64,000 bases of DNA from Flaccisagitta enflata (lineage: Eukaryota > Chaetognatha > Sagittoidea > Aphragmophora), in assembly GCA_965153355.1 (NCBI GenBank), contig OZ231128.1, positions 52,390,001 to 52,454,000 on the forward strand, written 5' to 3'. This document shows positions 28,139 through 41,100 of this stretch, in pieces. The notes beneath the pieces are model-generated. The model worked only from the letters and a program-made list of their open reading frames with translations, was not told the origin of the DNA and made no database searches. The translations under genes were made by a program, and so were the position numbers. Position 1 is the first letter of the stretch; each line of letters begins with the position of its first letter.

Positions 28139-29162
28139 TACTGCGAACCATAAAAAAGGAAACAGCTGTTCTCTAAGATATTTCTCATGAAAAAAATGAC
28201 TTTTTGATATTTTCTTTGTGAGATATGGAAAAAGTGACATCAAATGAAGCCAATGTCACAAACCCCACAAGTTTACCTCAATTATTTCAGATTCTATAGT
28301 AAAAAGAAGATATGGCGTCAGAATCTGTGTATGAGCTGTGGATTCTTCAAAAGATATTGAAAAGGGATTTTTTTTATTTGATATTTAGCGTTTTCAGTAC
28401 AGGAAATCAATTGATATCATAGATCATTTGAAAGATATTCAAAAGAGCTTTCATTTGCCGCCAATCTCACATTTTTAGCTCAATTCGTTTAGACACAGTG
28501 AAGGAAAGACTGGAGAGTATTGATTTTCAAGTTTGAAATGGTGCATAACCAAAATGTACCCTTTTAACTTTAAACTAATGCCATTTCCAAACGAGTAAAG
28601 CTAGGAGGCTGGTATTGATCTTGAATGAAAGATCTTTTGAAGATCTTTGAAAAGGTCACTGATTTTGTTTACTTTCTTCTATTCAAACATGGATATCATA
28701 AGAGGGGAAAAAGATCCCTCATTTTTTCAATTTGTGTGATAAAAAAATTCTTTCTTTTGTTATTGTGAAAACCTATCTTTTGTTATTGTGAAAAAACCTA
28801 TCTTTTGTTATTGTGAAAACCTATCAAAATCCATGACATTGAGAAAACCCTTGAAAAAATCTGTCATTTGAGCTGTTTCTAGAGTTACTAGCTCAATTTG
28901 TTTAGAAGTTACAACAGTTTTACTAAAACTTGTCCTCTATAAAGTATAAAAGAAAATCGATTGTTTTCCCACTTAGGTTTTGATACATTTGTCTTTATTT
29001 TAACATAAAATCCAAACGAATTGATCAAATTCGATGGGACTGGTGGCAAATTGTTCATTTTTTGGAGCTCTTTGAAATGCTCATGAATAACAATTTGATT
29101 TGTTGAATTTAAACTAAGTAAAATTAGAATGAAAGTTGTTTCTTTTTTTATGAGTCGCACTG
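28139..29162. mobile_element. 1024-bp Tc1/mariner-like non-autonomous element
   Basis: Inserted in the satellite with TA on both sides (28137-28138 and 29163-29164). Removing it restores AGTTCAGTAGTTCATT, a normal satellite phase. The right end reads inward CAGTGCGACTCATAAAAAAA then GAAAC, the left TACTGCGAACCATAAAAAAG then GAAAC, about 24-bp imperfect terminal inverted repeats; TA-CAGTG is the Tc1 hallmark. Internal direct repeats of TCTTTTGTTATTGTGAAAA lie at 28752-28820. No transposase: the only frame (28909-29160, minus) has no known motif. Confidence 0.8.
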
Positions 29163-29164
29163 TA

Positions 29165-32100
29165 GTTCATTAGTTCAATAGTGAAATAGTTCAAAAGTTC
29201 AATAGTTCAGTAGTTCAATAGTTCAATAGTTCAAAAGTTCAAAAGTTCATAAGTCCATAAGTTCAATAGTTCAATAGTTCAAAAGTTCAATAGTTCAATA
29301 GTTCAATAGTTCAATAGTTCAATAGTTCAATAGTTCAATAGTTCAATAGTTCAATAGTTCAATAGTTCAATAGTTCAATAGTTCAATAGTTCAATAGTTC
29401 AATAGTTCAGTAGTTCAATATTTCAATAGTTCAATAGTTCAATAGTTTATTAGTTCAATAGTTCAAAAGTTCAATAGTTCAAAAGTTCAATAGTTCAATA
29501 GTTCAGTAGTTCAATATTTCAATAGTTCAATAGTTCAAAAGTTCAATAGTTCAATAGTTCAGTAGTTCAATATTTCAATAGTTCAATAGTTCAATAGTTT
29601 ATTAGTTCAATAGTTCAAAAGTTCAATAGTTCAAAAGTTCAATAGTTCAATAGTTCAGTAGTTCAATAGTTCAATAGTTCAATAGTTCAAAAGTTCAATA
29701 GTTCAATAGTTCAGTAGTTCAATATTTCAATAGTTCAATAGTTCAATAGTTTATTAGTTCAATAGTTCAATAGTTCAATAGTTCTATAGTTCAATAGTTC
29801 AGTAGTTCAATAGTTCAAAAGTTCAATAGTTCAAAAGTTCAATAGTTCAATAGTTCAAAAGTTCAATAGTTCATTAGTTCAATTGTTGAATAGTTCAAAA
29901 GTTCAATAGTTCATTAGTTCAATAGCTCAAAAGTTCAATAGTTCAATAGTTCAGTAGTCCAATAGTTCAAAGTTCAATAGTTCCATAGTTCAATAGTTCA
30001 ATAGTTTAAAAGTTCAATAGTTCAATAGATCAATAGTTCAATAGTTCAAAAGTTCAATATTTCAATAGTTCAATAGCTCAATAGTTCAATAGTTCAATAG
30101 TTCAATAGTTCAAAAGTTCTATAGTTTAGTAGTTCAATAGTTCAATAGTTCAGTAGTTCAATAGTTCAATAGTTCAAAAGTTCAATAGTTCAATAGTTCA
30201 GTAGTTCAATAGTTCAATAGTTCAATAGTTCAATAGTTCATTAGTTCAATAGTTCAATAGTTCAATAGTTTAATAGTTCAATAGTTCAATAGTATAATAA
30301 TTCATTAGTTCAATAGTTCAATAGTTCAATAGTTCATTAGTTCAATAGTTCAATAATTCATTAGTTCAATAGTTCAATAGTTCAATAGTTCAATAGTTCA
30401 ATAGTTCAATAGTTCAAAAGTTCAATAGTTCAAAAGTTCAATAGTTCAATAGTTCAATAGTTCAATAGTTCAATAGTTCAATAGTTCAATAGTTCAATAG
30501 TTCAAAAGTTCATTAGTTCAATAGTTCAAAAGTTCAATAGTTCAATAGTTCAATAGTTCAGTAGTTCAGTAGTTCAATAGTTCAGTAGTTCAATAGTTCA
30601 ATAAGTCAATAGTTCAATAGTTCAGTAGTTCAATAGTTCAATAGTTCAATAGTTCAATAGTTCAATAGTTCAATAGTTCAATAGTTCAATAGTTCAATAG
30701 TTCAATAGTTCAGTGGTTCAATAGTTCAATAGTTCAATAGTTCAATAGTTCAATAGTTCAGTAGTTCAATAGTTCAAAAGTTCAATGGTTCAGTAGTTCA
30801 ATAGTTCAATAGTTCAATAGTTCAATAGTTCAATAGTTCATTAGTTCAATAGTTCAATAGTTCAAAAGTTCAATAATTCAATAGTTGAATAGTTCAATAG
30901 TTCAATAGTTCAATAAATCAATAGTTCAATAGTTCAATAGTTCAGTGGTTCAATAGTTCAATAGTTCAATAGTTCAATAGTTCAATAGTTCAATAGTTCA
31001 ATAGTTCAATAGTTCAATAGTTCAATAGTTCAATAGTTCAATAGTTCAATAGTTCAATAGTTCAATAGTTCAATAGTTCAATAGTTCAATAGTTCAATAG
31101 TTCAGTAGTTCAATAGTTCAGTAGTTCAGTAGTTCAAAAGTTCAATAGTTCAATAGTTCAGTAGTTCAATAGTTCAATAGTTCAATAGTTCAATAGTTCA
31201 GTGGTTCAATAGTTCAATAGTTCAATAGTTCAGTAGTTCAATAGTTCAATAGTTCAATAGTTCAATAGTTCAATAGTTCAGTAGTTCAATAGTTCAGTAG
31301 TTCAAAAGTTCAATAGTTCAATATTTCAATAGTTCAATAGTTCAATAGTTCAATAGTTCAATAGTTCAATAGTTCAATAGTTCAATAGTTCAATAGTTCA
31401 ATAGTTCAAAAGTTCAGTAGTTCAATAGTTCAATAGTTCAATAGTTCAAAAGTTCAATAGTTCAAAAGTTCAATAGTTCAGTAGTTCAATAGTTCAATAG
31501 TTAAGTAGTTCAAAAGTTCAATAATTCATTAGTTCAATAATTCAATAGTTCAATAGTTCAATAGTTCAATAGTTCAAAAGTTCAATAGTTCAATAGTTCA
31601 ATAGTTCAGTAGTTCAATAGTTCTATAGTTCAAAAGTTCAAAAGTTCAATAGTTCAATAGTTCATTAGTTCATTAGTTCATTAGTTCAGTAGTTCATTAG
31701 TTCAATAGTGCAATAGTTCAAAAGTTCAATAGTTCAGTAGTTCAATAGTTCAAAAGTTCAAAAGTTCAAAAGTTCATAAGTTCATAAGTTCATAAGTTCA
31801 TAAGTTCAATAGTTCAATAGTTCAAAAGTTCAATAGTTCAATAGTTCAATAGTTCAATAGTTCAATAGTTCAATAGTTCAATAGTTCAATAGTTCAATAG
31901 TTCAGTAGTTCAATAGTTCAATAGTTCAATAGTTCAATAGTTCAATAGTTCAATAGTTCAATAGTTCAATAGTTCAATAGTTCAATAGTTCAAAAGTTCA
32001 ATAGTTCAATAGTTCAATAGTTCAGTAGTTCAGTAGTTCAAAAGTTCAATAGTTCAGTAGTTCAATAGTTCAATAGTTCAATAGTTCAATAGTTCAATAG

Positions 32101-32643
32101 TTCAATAGTTCAATAGTTCAATAGTTCAATAGTTCAAAAGTTCAATAGTTCAATAGTTCAATAGTTCAATAGTTTAATAGTTCAAAAGTTCAATAGTTCA
32201 ATAGTTCAATAGTTCAATAGTTCAATAGTTCAATAGTTCAATAGTTCAATAGTTCAATAGTTCAATAGTTCAATAGTTCAATAGTTCAATAGTTCAATAG
32301 TTCAATAGTTCAATAGTTCAATAGTTCAATAGTTCAATAGTTCAATAGTTCAATAGTTCAAAAGTTCAATAGTTCAATAGTTCAAAAGTTCAATAGTTCA
32401 ATAGTTCAATAGTTCAATAGTTCAATAGTTCAAAAGTTCAATAGTTCAATAGTTCAATAGTTCAATAGTTCAATAGTTCAATAGTTCAATAGTTCAATAG
32501 TTCAATAGTTCAATAGTTCAATAGTTCAATAGTTCAATAGTTCAGTAGTTCAATAGTTCAATAGTTCAATAGTTCAATAGTTCAATAGTTCAATAGTTCA
32601 ATAGTTCAATAGTTCAATAGTTCAGTAGTTCAATAGTTCAATA
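29165..32643 (-). repeat. 8-bp satellite, AGTTCAAT orientation, block 2
   Basis: Continuation of block 1 across the Tc1-like insertion. It contains the second copy of the higher-order variant pattern (from 29914). Confidence 0.98.
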
Positions 32644-34189
32644 CAGCTGGAGAGCGTCAAACCTGTTAGAATTGGCGGGGCCACTCTCAAACTCGCTGAT
32701 TCTAGCAGTTTTAACAGGATTTTTTCATAGTTTATATAGTAAAAAAACTAAATGTCCATTTTTCTCAAAATAGGTCATTTTCAATTTTCTTCGTTTTCTG
32801 GCCATTAAGGGTCCCTAGTGGGCTGACATTGGTGATACATTAATCTGGGATACTCCCCGCCCCTAAGGGGCCCCAAATTGGGGTAAAAAAATTTTTGTGT
32901 TAAATCCGCTGATTTTAACGGGGGCGGGGTCACTTTTTTAAATGACCATGCTAAATCTGCTGATTCTAACAGGTTTACATGCAAAATTCCCTGTTTTGGT
33001 CCTCCACATGCTTATCTATCATTATGAGACTTTATATGGTGACAAAAAGGAGTAAGTGAGCATGCATAAGCAAATATGAGCAAGCATGAGCAAGCTGTTA
33101 AAGTCGCTGGTTTTAGCGGGTTTACATGCAAAATTCCCTGTTTTGGTCCTCCACATGCTTATCTAACATCATGAGACTCTATATGGTGACAAAAAAGAGT
33201 AAGTGAGCACGCCTGAGCAAAAATGAGCAAGCATGAGCACGCATGTTAAAGTCGCTGGTTTTAGCGGGTTTAGCCAACATTTCTTCTTTTTCCTCTCTCC
33301 CTCATGGAAAGTCAATGAGGCGTACTATTATGGATGTTAAGCAATAAACAAACTTCAAGAATGAATGAGTAGACATGAGTAAGCATGAGCAAGTATGAGC
33401 TTGCATGCTGAAGTCGCTGATTTTAACAGATTTTATGCCAAAATTCCATATTCCTTTCCTTCATATGCTTGTTTAACATCATGAGACCCTTTATGGTAAC
33501 AAAGAAGAGAAAAAGAGTACACATTAGCAAGCATGAGCAAGTAGGAGCATGCATGCTGAAGTCACTGATTTTAGCGGGTTTAGCCTACATTCCCTTTTTT
33601 TCTACTCTCCCTCATGGAAAGTTGGTGTCACGTGACTTTGTATGTTTGATATTGAGCCCTGAACAAACCACAAGAATGAATGAGCAGACATGAGCAAGCA
33701 TGAGCTTGCATGCTAAAGTCACTTATTTTAACATGTTCAGCTCAAATGTTAGAACTGCTGTATGCAGGGTGTAGGGATGGTGTTCCCTTCCATATTGTCC
33801 TTTGGTGCTTCCAATAAATCTCATTTTCTCTCTCTCACCAATCTAACCAAGCGACATTTTCAAAAACAACAAGGCTGGATACACGGCTACCCTAGTCGCG
33901 TGTGGGTGGGCAGGGGCATTGACAGACAAGGTCACTAGTGTGATCGACAAAACATTGGCAAGATGAGAATGAGGAGCAAAATCACGAGTCAGATGATGAA
34001 ACATCAGAACCTGCAGCACCAATGTCAACCTCAAAGGCTTTCAATCAAGTTCGTGACCTTTAATTTTACTTCATGAAGCTTAAAAATGCGCGACAGGAGG
34101 ACTCTTCTACATCTTGTCAATCAAAATGTTTTTACTGAATCAATTGTATTGGCACCACCAATCTATCAACACAAATTATTTCTTTTTTT

Positions 34190-34300
34190 AGATGCGTCAT
34201 TGCATCTCTATAAGAGGGTCTGTATATCCATTAGTCGGCCGGTCTGTCCATCCGTCAATCCGTCCGTCCGTTACGCCTCCTCTTATACCATGCAGATGAC
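34190..34300 (-). repeat. AGATGC-hairpin dispersed repeat copy
   Basis: On the minus strand: GACGGAC-rich stretch, then CTCTTATAGAGATGCAATGA then CGCATCTAAAAAA. Same layout as the 16.6 and 17.3 kb copies, but with the hairpin AGATGC/GCATCT, so the stem differs by paired changes from AGGTGC/GCACCT. Confidence 0.5.
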
Positions 34301-35227
34301 TCATCGCTCATCGAGTTGCCCACCCGGGCTTGTTTCTTTCATTCCATTTAATACTTTTTCCCCCCTATTAAGGTACAGTGTGATCTCTAGCATTGCTTAA
34401 GACGGCAAATCTGCCAGAGAAAAATGAAGTGCTTCAATAATGGACTAATTATCCATCTACAGATGTTTTCATTTCTCAAGTTTTCACTAGATACACTTGA
34501 TATGTACTTCTGTTTCATATTTTACACTTTAAATCACCTTTGGATGAGCAATTTTCACAGAAAATGGTAGAAAAATGAAGATTTTTTTCAAAATTTTGTT
34601 GACGTTTTTTTTCTATTTTCTGAGGTCGAAATTATAAGATAGCCACACCCAGAAAAATTTTGCATTTTCAAAAACATAGTTCTCTCCAAAAACGATTTGG
34701 GAAGAGAACTATGTTCTTTATTTTTTCATTTTTTCATTTTCTATGCAAACTTATAATTTTGACCAACCCCTTGTCAATGACAACAAAAAGATTGTCAAAA
34801 TTTTCAGTGAATTTCTTTTCAGTAATTTATGCTAAATCTGAGTCTCTAGCTAAATGGATGCAAATTTTGCTTTCAAATATCATGTATGTCTTATCTCAAT
34901 CATTTTTATTCACTCGTTTTCTATTTTCACTCATGTACAGTTCGCTGCTGCCTTTTTTTCACCCTATTCAACATCATTTCGGATTCTTTGTCATAGATGG
35001 TCAGGTCCCAAATCTTCGTAGGCTTTTGTAATGTTAATTTTCTCTGATTCAATGTCAACTGATTTGACGTCCAAAGCCTATTGACCGACCATAATTTTTG
35101 GTCCCAATGACCACTATCTTCTGATTTATCGACCCTCGGTCCCGCGAGACCCCCGACCCCAAGATTGGGGAAGTGAGTAAGAGAGTAAGAGAACAATGCA
35201 CGATATGCTTTGGTATGAGAACAATAT

Positions 35228-35230
<3 letters not shown>

Positions 35231-35285
<55 letters not shown>

Positions 35286-35305
35286 TAGAGAGAGAGAGAG
35301 AGAGA
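35231..35305. repeat. (AG)n microsatellite
   Basis: Dinucleotide run inside the foldback element core. Confidence 0.95.
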
Positions 35306-36202
35306 ATAAAGATTGCTAATACAAAAAAAGAAATTGTCAACTTTTTAGCCACTGAGGAAAAATATGAAGTGGCTGCAAAACATTTCAACCTCCCCCTATC
35401 ATTTTCTTTTTTGCCATTGCGACGGACAAAATAATGAGTTAGGTGATAAAACATGGGAACTGGAAGCTCAATCGATGTTAACCTGACAACCTCATTTGAG
35501 TTCGTGGACTTCTATCCTACTTCATAAAGCTTGAAAATGAAAGACGAGAAAACTTTTAACAACTCTCATCCTTGGAAATGTTTTTAGTCGCATGCACCCC
35601 ACTCTATAACCCGCTATGTTGGTCCATCAGTTGGTAACACTTTGTTTTTTATGGCATACTACGCGAATAAAAAAAAAGCCACACCCTTTTGTAACTGAGT
35701 CAAAGAGATACAAAAAATTAATTTAAAATTTTTTGTTTACCTAATTTTAAAGATTTTTGAATTTTCTTTCATTCTAGACCAACCCTAGGTCTGTATCTTA
35801 AACTGTTTAGGAGATAGAGCTTGTCAAAGTGAACCACTCTTTTGCAGAAATGCTCATTTTTCAATAGGATTGCAAAACTGAAAGTGGTAATGTTTTCACT
35901 CTTTTTTATGCTATTTTTAAACGAATAAAGCTAGAAATACCAGATTGGAGCCAGTTGAAAGTTCTCTTTGAGATCTTCAAAATGGTCGAAGGTTTTGTTT
36001 AATTATTTTAAAATTCTATATGATAAATCGTCATTTAAAAGTGCGGCTTTTTTTATGATTTGGGTAGTATTTGGCGTTTTGGAATTCTGAAGCAGAAAAT
36101 GTTTGAAATGCTTTAGTTTTTTTTCATTTGCATAGGCTCAGTAAACCAATAGTTTATGATATTTGTTTTCTAATATAAAGCTTGCTAAAAAATGAAAATG
36201 GT

Positions 36203-36292
36203 AGAAATTATAGAATTCCATTTAACAACATTCGGATTTAACGTCAAAAATACCCTGGTCCCTTCAAGGACGTTAAATCAAGTTCCCACTGT
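36203..36292 (-). mobile_element. Pogo/Tigger-like terminal sequence, copy 1
   Basis: Read on the minus strand it starts TACAGTGGGAACTTGATTTA then ACGTCC, the style of pogo/Tigger ends. A near copy in the same orientation lies at 36889-36988. No transposase. Confidence 0.45.
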
Positions 36293-36734
36293 ATGTTTTC
36301 TATTTTGACCCATTTTGATACCCTAAATGTTGGCTTCGTGGGCACGCTGTCTTAAGTGTGTTTCCACTATTATGAATGTCATTTTGAAATGCCTTTAGCT
36401 ATGCTTTATTGCTCGTCATTACTATAAAGTCATGTCATTGCTAATATTACATTGTTATGAAACATAAATCACAAAGTTTAACATTGTTTAGAATCCCACT
36501 AAAAACTTTTTTCTTTTAATCTTGATCTTTTTTTTTAGGTATATAGGCACAGTACAATAATGATTGTTATTAGTTGCATGTACGCAACTCTATGACCCGC
36601 TCTGTCTGTCAGTAGGTCTGTCTGTCGGTCCATCCGTCAGTCACACATTGCTTTCGTTAGCTTTTTTTTACGTTTTAAGTTTTTTTAAGTCATTTTATGT
36701 CATTTAAAGACAATTTACATATAGTCTTTTGGTT

Positions 36735-36830
36735 TTTTGGTTTTTTGTTTTTTTGGTCTTTTGGTCTTTTGGTCTTTTGGTCTTTTGGTCTTTTGGTCTT
36801 TTGGTCTTTTGGTCTTTTAGTCTTTTGGTC
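36735..36830. repeat. (GGTCTTTT) short tandem repeat
   Basis: About 12 units of TTTTGGTC/TTTTGGTT. Confidence 0.9.
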
Positions 36831-36888
36831 TTAAAAACCGCATGCCACTGTAAGGTGTTGGCCTTGTTAAAACTTAAGCTAGAAAAAA

Positions 36889-36988
36889 ATGAAATGGTAG
36901 AAAATATAGAATTCGATTTAACAACTCTAGGATTTAACGTCCAAAATACCCTGGTCCCCTCAAGGACGTTATATCGAGATCCCTCTGT
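36889..36988 (-). mobile_element. Pogo/Tigger-like terminal sequence, copy 2
   Basis: Minus strand TACAGAGGGATCTCGATATA then ACGTCCTTGAGGGGACC; about 85 percent like 36203-36292 by eye. Confidence 0.45.
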
Positions 36989-37702
36989 ATTTACTTTTCT
37001 ATCACCATATTGAATTCAGGATGTTAAGTGCATGTAGAGGAACAGAATATGAAATTTTGGCGTAAAACCTGTTAAAATCAGCGACTTTGGCATGCAAGCT
37101 TATGCTTGCTCATGTCTGCTCATTCATTCTTGTGGATATTTAAGGGCTCAATGTCCAACATATAATGTCTCATGACATTGCCTTTCTATAAGGCCGAGCA
37201 GAAAAGGAGAAATGTTGGCTAAACCCGCTAAAACCAGCGACTTTAGCATGCTTGCTCATGCTTGCTCATATTTGCTCATGCATGCTCACTTACTCTTTTT
37301 TGTCAACATATAGAGTCTCATGATGCTAGATAAGCATGTGGAGGACCAAAACAGGGAATTTTGCATGTAAACCTGTTAAAATCAGCGGATTTAGCACGGA
37401 CATTTAAAGAATTGACCCCACTCCCGTTAAAATCAGCGGATTTAACACAAAAATTTTTTTACCCCAATTTGGGGCCCCTTAGGGGCGGGGAGTATCCCAG
37501 ATTATTGTATCACCAATGTCAGCGCCCTAGGGGCCCTTAATGGCCAGAAAATGAAGAAAATTGAAAATGACCTATTTTGAGAAAAATGGACATTTATTTT
37601 TTTTACTATATAAACTATGAAAAAAATCCTGTTAAAACTGCTGGAATCAGCGAGTTTGAGAGTGGCCCCGCCAATTCCAACAGGTTTGACGCTCTCCAGC
37701 TG

Positions 37703-38168
37703 CAATAGTTCAATAATTCATTAGTTCAATAGTTCAATGGTTCAATAGTTCAATAGTTCAAAAGTTCAATAGTTCAGTAGTTCAAAAGTTCAATGGTTCA
37801 ATAGTTCAATCGTTCAATAGTTCAATAGTTCAATAGTTCAATAGTTCAGTAGTTCAATAGTTCAATAGTTCAATAGATCAATAGTTCAATAGTTCATTAG
37901 TTCATTAGTTCAATAGTTCAATAGTTCAATAGTTCAATAGTTCAATAGTTCGGTAGTTCAATAGTTCAATAGTTCAATAGTTCAATAGTTCAATAGTTCA
38001 GTAGTTCAATAGTTCAATAGTTCAGTAGTTCAAAAGCTCAATAGTTCAATAGTTCAATAGTTCAATAGTTCAATAGTTCAATAGTTCAATAGTTCAATAG
38101 TTCAAAAGTTCAATAGTTCAATATTTCAATAGTTCAATAGATCAAAAGTTCAATAGTTCAGTAGTTGA
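37703..38168 (-). repeat. 8-bp satellite, AGTTCAAT orientation, block 3
   Basis: Resumes after the foldback element and ends at a second strand switch, AGTTGAAT directly followed by ATTGAACT. Confidence 0.97.
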
Positions 38169-41100
38169 ATATTGAACTTTTGAACTAATGAACTAATGAA
38201 CTATTGAACTATTGACTAGTGTGAACTATTGGGCTATTGAACACGCTATTGAACTATTGGAGCTATTGAATGTGAACTATTGAACTATTGACTATTGAAA
38301 ACTATTGAACTATTGAACTATTGAACTATTGAACACAGCAATGAACTACTGAACTATTGAACTGGCTCATTTTTGGGCTTATTAATTGACCTCAGAACTA
38401 TTGAACATTGAACTATTGAACTAATGAACTATTGAACTATTGAACTATGAACTATTGAACTATTGAACTATTGAACTATTGAACTATTGAACTATTGAAC
38501 TTTTGAACTATTGAACTATTGAACTATTGAACTATTGAACTATTGAACTATTGAACTATTGAACTATTGAACTATTGAACTATTGAACTATTGAACTATT
38601 GAACTTTTGAACTAATGGACCACTGAACTATTGAACTATTGAACTGTTGAACATTGAACTTTTGAACTATTGAACTATTGAACTTTGGAACTGTGAACTT
38701 TTGAACTATTGAACTATTGAACTATTGAACTATTGAACTATTGAACTATTGAACTATTGAACTATTGAACTATTGAACTAATGAACTAATGAACTAATGA
38801 ACTATTGAACTATTGAACTATTGAACTATTGAACTATTGAACTATTGAACTATTGAACTATTGAACTATTGAACTACTGAACTATTGAACTATTGAACTA
38901 TTGAACTATTGAACTATTGAACTATTGAACTACTGAACTATTGAACTATTGAACTATTGAACCACTGAACTATTGAACTATTGAACTATTGAACTATTGA
39001 ACTATTGAACTATTGAACTTTTGAACTAATGAACTATTGAACTATTGAACTATTGAACTATTGAACTATTGAACTATTGAACTATTGAACTATTGAACTA
39101 TTGAACTATTGAACTATTGAACTATTGAACTATTTAACTTTTGAACTATTGAACTATTGAACTATTGAACTATTGAACTATTGAACTATTGAACTATTGA
39201 ACTATTGAACTATTGAACTATTGAAATTTTGAACTATTGAACTATTGAACTTTTGAACTAAAGAACGATTGAACTATTGAACTATTGAACTTTTGAACTA
39301 TTGAACTATTGAACTATTGAACTATTGAACTATTGAACTATTGAACTAATGAACTAATGAACTTATGAGTTAATGAACTAATAAACTATGGAACTATGGA
39401 ACTATTGGACTATTGAACTATTGAACTATTGACTTTTTGAACTACTGAACTATTGATCTATTGAACTACTGAACTATTGAACTATTGAACTATTGAACTA
39501 TTGAACTATTGAACTATTGAACTATTGAACTATTGAACTATTGAACTATTGAACTATTGAACTATTGAACTATTGAACTATTGAACTATTTAACTCATGA
39601 ACTACTGAACTATTGAACTATTGAACTATTGAACTATTGAACTATTGAACTATTGAACTATTGAACTATTGACCTCTTGAACTATTGAACGATTCAACTA
39701 TTGAACTATTGAACTATTGAACTATTGAACTATTGAACTACTGAACTATTGGACTATTGACTTAATGAACTTTTGAACTACTGAACTATTGAACTACTGA
39801 ACTATTGAACTATTGAACTATTGAACTATAGAACTATTGAATTATTGAACAATTGAACTATTGAACTAATGGACCACTGAACTATTGAACTATTGAACTA
39901 TTGAACTTTTGAACTATTGAACTATTGACTTATTGAACTATTGAACTATTGAACTTTTGAACTATTGAACTATTGAACTATTGAACTATTGAACTAATGA
40001 ACTATTGAACTATTGAACTATTGAACTAATGAACTAATGAACTAATGACCTAATGAACTATGGAACTACTGAACTACTGAACTATTGAACTATTGAACTA
40101 CTGAATTGTTGAACTATTGAACTATTGAACTATTGAACTACTGAACTATTGAACTATTGAACTATTGAACTGTTGAACTATTGAACTATTGAACTATTGA
40201 ACTATTGAACTATTGAACTATTGAACTATTGAACTATTGAACTATTGAACTATTGAACTATTGAACTACTGAACTATTGAACTATTGAACTATTGAACTA
40301 TTGAACTATTGAACTATTGAACTATTGAACTTTTGAACTATTGAACTATTGAACTATTGAACTATTGAACTATTGAACTATTGAACTATTGAACTATTGA
40401 ACTATTGAACTATTGAACTATTGAACTATTGAACTTTTGAACTATTGAACTATTGAACTATTGAACTATTGAACTATTGAACTATTGAACTATTGAACTA
40501 TTGAACTATTGAACTATTGAACTATTGAACTATTGAACTATTGAACTATTGAACTAATGAACTAATGAACTATGGAACTATGGAACTATTGAACTATTGA
40601 ACTATTGAACTATTGAACTATTGAACTATTGAACTATTGAACTATTGAACTATTGAACTATTGAACTTTTGAACTATTGAACTATTGAACTATTGAACTA
40701 TTGAACTATTGAACTATTGAACTATTGAACTATTGAACTATTGAACTATTGAACTATTGAACTATTGAACTATTGAACTATTGAACTATTGAACTATTGA
40801 ACTATTGAACTGTTGAACTGTTGAACTGTTGAACTATTGAACTATTGAACTATTGAACTATTGAACTATTGAACTATTGAACTATTGAACTATTGAACTT
40901 TTGAACTACTGAACTATTGAACTTTTGAACTTTTGAACTATTGAACTATTGAACTCTTGAACTATTGAACTATTGAACTTTTGAACTATTGAACTATTGA
41001 ACTATTGAACTATTAAACGATTGACCTATTGACCTATTGAACTATTGAACTTTTGAACTATTGAACTATTGAATTATTGAACCACTGAACTATTGAACTA

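Larger units (their letters stand above)
32644..37702. mobile_element. 5.06-kb foldback element with long terminal inverted repeats
   Basis: Begins CAGCTGGAGAGCGTC and ends GACGCTCTCCAGCTG, flanked by CAATA on both sides (32639-32643, 37703-37707), which fits a 5-bp target duplication within the satellite. The arms match over about 650-750 bp (32644 to about 33400 versus about 37040 to 37702). Inside the arms a unit of about 150 bp, with GAGCAAGCATGAGCAAG, CGCTGGTTTTAGCGGGTTTA and CATGCTTATCTAACATCATG, is repeated three to four times. The core holds other nested repeats and no transposase ORF. Confidence 0.85.
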
